In this document: positions 56,640-64,000 of the stretch, piece after piece
Position numbering within the stretch: the stretch's first letter is position 1
How the letters are laid out: every line of letters begins with the position of its first letter
Assembly (NCBI GenBank): GCA_012274445.1
Contig: JAAROD010000080.1
Coordinates: forward strand, 1,116,001 to 1,180,000
DNA length: 64,000 nt
Direction of reading: 5' to 3'
Source: Sclerotiophoma versabilis
Lineage: Eukaryota; Ascomycota; Dothideomycetes; Pleosporales; Didymellaceae
The notes under the pieces: model-generated
The model's database searches: none
Told to the model about the DNA's origin: nothing
What the model saw: the letters and a program-made list of their open reading frames with translations, nothing else
Position numbers and translations under genes: made by a program

Positions 56640-57254
56640 CACCGCCTGGAGGTAGTCACGAACTGTGGAGAGCTGGTGAAGTGCAGCGATCAAGATGCAT
56701 CGACGATACCCTAGAAGCAAGCGTGCTTATTCATAGTGAGATACAAGAACTTGGCAAATCAGAATGCGCTACAAGCGAGTCAAAGTCCAGACTCCACCCT
56801 GATTCGCAACTCTTTGAATATTACAGCAGCTTGTACGGGAGTGGATGGCAGATGACACGCGGCAGGGTCCTTGTCTTTTCCAGACGTTTGCGTTCCTACA
56901 CCGCCGTGGAGCCAATCTCAGCGACCGCGCTACGGCAGGGTATACCTCGATTGGTACCCCGGCAAATGCCCAAACGTCATACTAATAACGAACTAGCCCT
57001 TGCACACTGCAATCGTCTGGCACGCCATAAAGACCGCGTGTGACCCTCTTAATCCCGCTTATCAAGCTGAACAGCACTTCCGCCAGCGTAGTAATTTCAA
57101 GACCTCAAATTCTAATCCTGTTGGGGTTGAATCTCGCCGAGCAGTACTTCAAGTATCAAGCCTCAACCAGCCGCGGCTAACAGATATCGTCTCACTCTGT
57201 GTGTAAGAGGATCACATCATACCTGCATACGTCTGACTTCATCGATCACACAAC
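56640..57254. other. intergenic, no gene seen
   Basis: 615 bp between two plus-strand genes; short frames only, no recognised motif. Confidence 0.6.
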
Positions 57255-58305
57255 ATGGCTGCGCCTAATCTTCTGACTATTCCGATCGAGCTACGGGAGT
57301 TGATCTATGGCTTCCTCTTTAGCTCTTACACAATCGTCCATGGCCATCGTGGGCCCAGCAAGCCCGCCCTTGAAACCACGTCGTCGCCTCGTGCAGCCTT
57401 GCTACTTACGTGCCGCCAAATCCACGCTGAAGCCTGGCGTCACCTCCCATTGAACTGCACCCTGCATTTCCGTGGTACGGAAGACCTCCTTGTTACACTA
57501 CTTTCCGTCGACCAGGGCATCATCACCCGGCTACGCCATATCGAAATCCGCGCCTTCCCATTTCCACTCTATGCAGACGACAAGGGGGAATATTATCCCA
57601 CGTATTACTTCGCCAATGCCTTGTCCCTCTTCCCAGGTCTCTGTCTCGATGACCTGGAGGTGTATGACTGCTGGCACGGCTACGGACAAGGTGATGGCTG
57701 GCGAGACGTGACCACTTATATGGATATCGAGGCCCTTCTCAAGAGCGATGCATGGAAGAAGCTTACATACGTTACACCATGTACAGACTTCATCGCCTCC
57801 GGCTATGACCATAGGCGGAAACGGCAGCAGCAGCCGGAGAGCTGGGACGCACTGCTGAAGGAGCGCGATGGCGAGGCCTCGGGTGCGAGTGTACAGATGT
57901 GGATCGTACCTATCAATCAAACCGAGGCCAGAGACGAAGAACGAACAGAGGACGGTCGCAAAATGCAGGAGTGGTCCGCTCGCCCAGGGCACGAGATCGT
58001 TCAGAACTGGCGCCTGGCAACACCTGAGCAGAGTCTCAAGGGCGAAGTCAGGATTACTGCAACAAGGGGCAAGAGGGCTAAGGCTGTGCAGTTGGGCATG
58101 CAAGAGAAAACAGGATGGAGAGAGCTCAAGGAACAGCAGGGTGGATTTGTGAGAGAAGGTATGCTCTTCTTATCCGAGGGCGGATGAAAACTAACGCAGT
58201 ATAGACTGGATACCATATTACAACGATTTGGCAGATGCAATGGGATGGATATATGGCGGTTATGGGAGGAGGATGCAGCTTGCTAATCAGGCCCTGAACG
58301 GCTGA
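57255..58305 (+). CDS. F-box/2EXR-like domain protein
   Basis: Two exons, 57255-58158 and 58205-58305, give 334 residues. The opening LLTIPIELRELIYGFLFSSY is the F-box-like/2EXR start found in large families of filamentous ascomycetes. AALLLTCRQIHAEAWRHL is the next family signature, and then LRHIEIRAFPFPLY. Without exon 2 the frame would end at residue 310 (FLSEGG); splicing at GTATGC to TATAG gives WIPYYNDLADAMGWIYGGYG, a better protein end. F-box proteins often recruit substrates to SCF ubiquitin ligases, but for this family that is unproven. Substrate and role are unknown. Confidence 0.8.
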
Positions 58306-59024
58306 GCAGTGTACAACATTTCAGAGTATACGTGCAACATGACGAGTTGAAAAGGGTTTGAAAGTGTTCAGGATCAGCTCGCTCTTTGCTGGCGTCCATG
58401 GGGTTCCTTCAAAGTCTGGTCTCGGAGCGCAACTCTTCAGCGATCCTCTTGAGGGAGGTTGAAAGGAGGTACTCATGCCATTCATGCATGGATGTGATGA
58501 TTACGCGCAGAACATTGGCACAAGAAGAACGCAGGGACAACGAGACAGTGCTTCCAAATGCCATGAATTCAGTCCAGCACTGACGACCTGCTCAGACCTC
58601 TGAGTGGCTGCTCGCTGTGTGCATGTCCGCCTGATCGAGTGCCTTGAGGCAATCGAACCGTAGCTCGGCAGCACTTGCCGCGGACGAGAACAGTCTCAAG
58701 ATGCCGTGGCCAAAAGAGGCAGCTCTTGAATTGTCTGAAGAACAAGTGGCCCAGACGTAAGCAAGAAAGTCGAATTGCGGTGTGACACGTGCATTTCGCG
58801 CTCAAGATGCCGACCCCGCTAGCGTGCCTGTTCCCGCAACAACGGGCAGTTTGTTTACTACGTCAACGAGGCACGAACCATCTGGAGTAGACATCCCCCA
58901 CTGCTCCGCCAAACATGCCAGACATGTCCCTGCTATAGCTTGCACACGTTCCGACTGCATCGCTCTGCGTCACCGCCTCCATCATAGCACCTGCAATCCT
59001 TACCCCGTCGCCGCTGCCCTTGCA
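58306..59024. other. intergenic, 5' flank of Rid1-like gene
   Basis: 719 bp. The Rid1-like frame stays open back to 58782 without an ATG, so this is probably promoter and leader. No other gene was seen. Confidence 0.55.
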
Positions 59025-61766
59025 ATGGCAGCGCCTGCGCCAGCCCTTGCCGCAGGGCATCGTCGCAACAAGTCGGCCTCGGTGCTCAAGTCGATCATCG
59101 GACAGCACAAGCGCTCCCCATCTGATGGCACCGCACTAAAGGCTGCGCCCTCTACTGCACCATACATTCCCATGTCATCCGTCCCAATGGATGCGCCCCT
59201 GCTGCCGCCAGACCACCCGCATAGCCAACTGCGCACTACCAACAATCAGCTCGAGAACCTCCCTATGCTCCCACCGTCGCCGCGCAAACAATCGCACGAC
59301 ACTCGCAGCTCGAGCCCAAGGAAGGCCCTGCACAAGAAGACGCTCAGTACTGTTTCGCTGCGGTCGCTGGGTAGGGACAAAGCGAAGGAGAAGCAGCCGA
59401 TCGATCCCAGACGGTCGCAGGAGGATGAGGAAGCTCTCGACAAGTCGAAGAAGATCAAGTCCTCGACCAACTTGGCGTCCATGTTTGGCAAGAGCAAGTC
59501 CAAGAAGATAGGGCAGTCACCCACCAAAGACAAGGAGAACACTGCTCCCTTTCCGTTAGCCATGGCGTCTGAGCCACCGCCGACTCCCATCTGGGCAGAG
59601 TTCAGTTCGCAGCCTCTGCAGAATACCACGACTACGAGCAAGGTCCCACTCAACGACCAGCGCCGCAGCCTCGAAGATGAAATCAACCTGTACACCCCGC
59701 AGAACTACTCTCCATCGAAGCAACGGGACTTCTTCGGGGTGGGCCAGCCCTCTTTGCAGAAGAGACCTGCGCCGAAGGAACGACCGAAGTCCATGCATGT
59801 CCCCAATTCCACAACCTCGCTGCTCGGCACATTCTCGCGCAAGAAGAGCACCGATCGAGCTCCTTTGGCAGACGCACAGGGAAATGGAGAAAGGACAAGA
59901 GACAGTTCGCCGTCTAAGAGCAAGCCCACAAGACCTACACTTGGACGCGCTAGCACAGATATTGGTAGACAACCCATGACAACTGGGGCAATGGATCCAC
60001 CACCAAGTCCGACAAAAAAGCCCAATAGGGTCATGGCTGCGGTTGCTGCTTTCAATGGTAGGGCAAAGCAAGCAGACGCCCCGCCAGCATCACCCACCAA
60101 AGAGCTTGATCCGAAGGTGGTGGATGCCGAGTTTGAAGAAGTTTTGGTGAGTTCATTTCCGGCAGAAACACAGTTGCGACTGGACTGTATCTGACAATGC
60201 CAGGAATCGCGAAACATCCCCACACATCAACGCGCTGCGATGCGAACTCTAAAGATCGAAGTCAAAGCCGACTTTGTGCGAACACACAAGCTTGATACAC
60301 CACGGTTGTCTACAACGTCCATACCGTCGATAGGGGAAAGCGAGGATAGAGGCACTCCAAAGCTCCAACCTGCAAAATCTACGAAGTCCATAAAATCAAG
60401 GAATGACTCTGCACAGGAAGAAAATCTGACGATGCAGGCGAGTAATGCAGATGGTACAAAACGTGAGCGTCCAACAAGCAGGACATTTACGTTTAACAGA
60501 AACAACTCTCCGACAAAGAAGCAGCGAGCCACGGAACTAGGTGCAGCTGCAAAGCCTAGTCCAATTCCCAAATCGCCTTCTTCCAGATCTTTGACCTCAG
60601 ACGCTGCCTCGAACAGATCTGTATCCAACAGCTCAAAGACTGTAAAGTCTACGGAGTTCATCAACTACCTGAAGAAGACACCAAAGCCTCAAGACGTCGA
60701 AGTAGGCAAGTTGCACAAACTGAGATTGTTGCTACGAAATGAGACGGTCGAATGGGTTGATGCATTCATTCAAGATGGCGGCATGCTGGAGCTTGTAGGC
60801 CTGCTTCACCGAATCATGGAAATTGAATGGCGCGAAGACCACGAAGACACGCTCCTTCACGAGCTTCTCCGTTGCTTGAAAGGTCTTTGCACAACGGACA
60901 GCGCTCTTAAGCAACTCGCCAGCATCTCTTCCACTCTCTACCCAGCACTTCTCGGCATGCTCTTTGACGAAGAGCACAAAGGCCCTAGTGAATTCACTAC
61001 TCGTGAGCTCATTATCCAGATCATCTTTGCTCACATCGACATGGCGCCCGAATCCGAACTTCCTTGCCGCGCCGCCGAGCTTCTTGCCTATTTGCGCGAC
61101 CCTGCCAAAGAAAAGGAATCTTCAACCGTTCCTTTTATTCTACAGATGCACACATGCCGTCCATACCAGGTGTGGTGCAAAGAAATGACAAACGTCACCA
61201 AGGAGGTCTTTTGGATCTTCATTCACAATTTGAACGTTGTTCCCATCCCACCTACACCGTCCATGGATACGCCACCCAAGAGCTATGCCAAAACGCACTT
61301 TCCAGGTCCCCGCGCTATCGTCCCTGCGGCTCCCTACGTTGGCGGCGTAGAGTGGGATGCAACGAACTACCTCGCGACGCATATCGATCTCCTAAACGGG
61401 TTGCTCGCCTCCTTGCCTACCCGTGAAGCTCGTAACGAACTTCGCGAAAACCTTCGTATCTCCGGCTTTGAGAAGCTCATGTGCCATTTGCGTGCGTGCA
61501 ACCCCAAGTACTACGGTGCTGTTCACGACAGTATCAAGGTGTGGGTTGGCGCAGCGCTGGAAGATGACTGGGATGTCAAACCCGTCAGGATGGGCAGTGG
61601 AGACAAGAACAACGGCAGCACAAGTCCAGTAAAGATGAGTCCGAAGAAGAAAGCTGAGCCCGCGCCGCAGATCGAAGTACCCAAGCTTGATTTGGGGTTG
61701 GCTTTTGATAGGGAAATCGATATTGGCGGCCCAATCGGAGGAAAGAGAGACGATGATTGGATTTGA
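59025..61766 (+). CDS. rid1: Rho-GTPase-binding/formin-homology-3 protein, Rid1-like
   Basis: Two exons, 59025-60146 and 60204-61766, give 894 residues. It resembles Neurospora Rid1, which has a formin GBD/FH3 regulatory domain but no actin-assembling FH2 domain; such proteins bind Rho-type GTPases at sites of polarised growth or septation. Residues 1 to about 500 are Ser/Pro/Lys-rich and disordered, with repeats of short SPRK and SPTK motifs that could be CDK sites. The domain starts near 526 (FINYLKKTPKPQDVEVGKLH) and continues through RNETVEWVDAFIQDGGMLEL and EDTLLHELLRCLKGLCTTDS to FEKLMCHLRACNPKYY. The last 70 residues are charged. The start is the first ATG in the frame. Confidence 0.87.
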
Positions 61767-63336
61767 AACCTTCAACCTAAATTCTGGATATGGTGGCAGT
61801 TCGCATTTCTTCACATCATTCCGGCGCTGGCATGGGTCTGATTTTGAGTAATTGTTGACCACTTTCGCCCCGCCCCTTCCTTCTGCCTTTGCAGCCATAG
61901 CGGGATAGCATACTTACGACTTTCGACGAACATGACGACCGATACGGGGACTCTCCTTTTTGCTTTTTGCTTTTTGCTTTTTGCTTTTTGCGCTACTTGA
62001 GCTTCTCTTAGGGAGCAAAAGCAGACATGACCTGTATATATACTACATACGTTTCTCTAGGTGTTGTATGGCGGTGGAGTTCAGCATTGGTAGCGAATCT
62101 TAATCACTGCGTTTTTCCAAAGCCACGGCAAGTAGTATGCTCAATAAGGAATTCCATTCTCACCTCCAAGTATCAAGAAATCACCACGCTCAAGACTTGT
62201 ACTTTACTGGCTGTATTTGGGCGCTTTTCGGTCACAAGCACTTACCTGATGGTGCGAACGACTGTGTGTTTGTGTAATGTGTAGTATTGCGATGCCTCGA
62301 AACACTTCAGTCCACACAACTCAGACATTACAAGTAGCTTCAATCTAGGTGTTATATATACATAGACAAGGGGCCACTGAGCACATCCACCTGGTAGCAT
62401 ATACACGATTCCTGCTCTCTCCCACGCTCCTCGGCTCCTCGCTCGTTTTTGTGAGTCTACGCAGGATTTCCTACAAGCGCGCCGATCCCACACCCTAGCG
62501 CGATTTTATTTGCTGACTGTATCTTGTCTTGGATCCTCTTCATTGGTTTCTGGCGGCGTACTCGTACTTCTTGGCTGCGAAGTCGTGGTATTAAGGACTC
62601 CAGTTATTGGCTTATGGCTCTGGTGTGGTCATTGCAATGGCCTTGATTGCTGCTGCGTCAAGTGGTGGGCGCGTTCACCTGTTGTGTATGACCCTTCCAC
62701 ATACAAAAGCGGCAATGTTTCGAGAGCCCTTCTAGTTTCCTCGGTTATGTGACTGATTCATACTGACTGTCTAATGCTATGGGTATATGATAACTCCTTC
62801 CCGTGATTTTTGACGCTCCAACCCTAAACGCCTTGGAACCAGGCGCCTCAGAACAGCCAAAACGAAAGGACGAGACAGGTGAAAGAGAGCATTGTAGCTA
62901 CAAGATACTTCAATTCGATGTGAGAGGCAGCAATCAACTCCAATATGGTATCGAATCTGTTCGGCGTACTCCAAATCCATAAAGCTGAACAAGGGTTCAG
63001 GACATCAGCCAAGACTTGGAGGACCATTTTGTCTTTGTTCATAGTCGGTGCAAGTCCTCGCGTAAGTGTGGGCGTATCGTTGTCGATGGGCGTAAGACTG
63101 CTCAGGTGGCGACGACGGGGGCTGCTGTACCTTTGGAGATCGACGTTTTGGGCCTGTGCATCATGGGAGTCCTAGAGAGCGCGAATCGCCTTTTCTTCTG
63201 CTTCCTCATCGATGTTGTTGTCTCTTCGTACCTGACCTTCCTTTGCCTAGAAGGCTGCCGCGGCATCAGTCTCCTTCTCTCGCCCACCAGCAATGTTGAC
63301 CGCAGGCTTCAGCTCCGTGTGAATATTCATTGGCTC
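61767..63336. other. intergenic between convergent genes
   Basis: 1.57 kb of 3' flanks, with a 7-nt tandem repeat at 61956-61990. Several short frames exist on both strands, none with protein-like composition or a recognised motif. Confidence 0.6.
61956..61990. repeat. (CTTTTTG)5 tandem repeat
   Basis: Five perfect 7-nt copies, about 190 bp after the Rid1-like stop codon. The complementary strand is A-rich. Confidence 0.95.
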
Positions 63337-64000
63337 CTAGGCCTTCTTCTTGCCCTTACTCTTCTTCTTCTTGCCAACTTCGATCGTGCCGCCCTCCACT
63401 TCCCCTTCTTGCAGACCGAAGACCTCGTTTGCTTGCATTTCTTTTATCTTCTGTGACCCACTTATGAACATTGAAAGGTCGTGGTTCTGCTCTTCGAGGT
63501 CCGCCTTCTGTTTCTCCAGGTCGTTGACCCTAGCTTCGGCATCTGCAGCAACCTTCTCAAGATGCTTGATCCGCGTGAGCAAGGAATCATTCACTGTTCT
63601 CTCTTCCTGGTATTTCTTTGTAAGATTGCGAGCGAGCTCTGACGCAGAGGCTGCTTTCTGTATGGCTCTTACGCTCTCCTTCTCCAAGGCAGACAGTGTG
63701 GCTACGGTTTCGGCGTGTTGCTTCTGCAAAGCTTTAAAGTCCTTAGCAAGGGCAGACGCTGTGCGTGACGCATCTTCTGCTGCAGCCGCAGCCTTGGTGC
63801 TTTTGTCCGTTGCCTTCGCAAGCTGTTCCTCAAAATAGGCGCGTTGAGATTCGAGCTGGGATGTGAGCAGGTAGGCGTATTCCATGCCCATATTGTCCAG
63901 CTTTTCGCGTGGAACGCTGTCATTGGCATAGCCGGTCATACCTGCTCCACCAAAGGTTTGTTGTGTTGAGGCAGGAAGATCAACAAGCTTACCGTCGGCC
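63337..64000 (-). CDS. ETP1: BRAP2/ETP1-type RING finger protein, C-terminal part
   Basis: This is the C-terminal 221 residues of a gene that continues past the right edge. The frame is open to the edge (ADGKLVDLPAS upstream of the first Met at 63939). The stretch KLDNMGMEYAYLLTSQLESQ is the signature after the zinc-finger UBP domain in BRCA1-associated-protein-2 homologues. A coiled coil of about 130 residues follows (YFEEQLAKATDKSTK to EEQNHDLSMFISG), with FISGSQKI near its end, and a Lys-rich tail closes it. In the whole family, a RRM-like part, RING, ZnF-UBP and coiled coil act in ubiquitin ligation and sequestering of nuclear-import cargo; those domains lie outside the window. Confidence 0.92.
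   Translation of the reverse strand, partial: ADGKLVDLPASTQQTFGGAGMTGYANDSVPREKLDNMGMEYAYLLTSQLESQRAYFEEQLAKATDKSTKAAAAAEDASRTASALAKDFKALQKQHAETVATLSALEKESVRAIQKAASASELARNLTKKYQEERTVNDSLLTRIKHLEKVAADAEARVNDLEKQKADLEEQNHDLSMFISGSQKIKEMQANEVFGLQEGEVEGGTIEVGKKKKSKGKKKA

Noticed and set aside
58782..59024. Upstream extension of the Rid1-like frame by 81 codons
   Set aside because: It has no ATG in frame, and its content (many Cys, His and Arg) differs from the protein that follows.

Overview
This is a 64 kb window of a nuclear fungal chromosome. Most genes carry one to five short spliceosomal introns (about 45-120 nt, GT...AG), genes lie on both strands with separate promoters, and the gene content is that of a filamentous ascomycete: a fused Nup98-Nup96 gene, a nuclear complex I subunit, a formin-like GBD/FH3 protein of the Rid1 type, and secreted Ser/Thr-rich and PAN-module proteins. 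A Pezizomycotina genome, probably a Dothideomycete, is my inference from protein style; the sequence alone does not name the species.

I support 21 protein-coding genes, and 19 of them are complete. Most exon joins were read from the sequence itself and checked for frame continuity. Left to right: a partial MFS transporter (1-675, -); a 3.2 kb stretch with no gene and several microsatellites; an E2-like protein without a catalytic Cys (3919-5042, +); a vWA-like protein (5480-7980, +); a spacer with a TCGTG pentamer array; a 1514-residue Ser/Thr-rich membrane protein (9511-14113, -); a short-chain dehydrogenase (14724-15806, -) divergent from the mitochondrial Obg GTPase MTG2 (16396-18054, +); the Nup98-96 precursor (18397-25008, -); centrin CDC31 (26163-26879, +); the complex I 51 kDa subunit (27126-28750, -); a Cys-rich secreted protein (29438-30931, -); GPI mannosyltransferase GPI18 (31938-33410, -) divergent from ribosomal protein eL8 (33810-34705, +); an ornithine cyclodeaminase-like protein (35061-36543, +); and a 1586-residue secreted PAN-module protein (36845-41813, -).

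A 3.4 kb gene-free, partly TA-rich stretch follows. After it come proteasome activator BLM10 (45180-51185, -) divergent from GINS subunit PSF3 (52330-52971, +); a conserved-looking unknown protein (53261-55012, -) divergent from a cis-prenyltransferase of the RER2 type (55454-56639, +); an F-box/2EXR-like protein (57255-58305, +); a Rid1-like GBD/FH3 protein (59025-61766, +); and the C-terminal part of a BRAP2/ETP1-type RING protein (63337-64000, -).

Most genes are housekeeping and functionally unrelated, and I see no biosynthetic cluster, CRISPR array, rRNA or convincing tRNA. Three themes recur: secretion and surface (GPI18, the cis-prenyltransferase for dolichol, the Ser/Thr-rich membrane protein, two secreted proteins), mitochondria (MTG2, complex I), and ubiquitin/proteasome (E2-like, BLM10, ETP1). 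The least described item is the large PAN-module secreted protein. It carries a 70-residue Lys/Val/Ala-rich amphipathic stretch just after dibasic processing sites, and introns at the same place in two adjacent modules.
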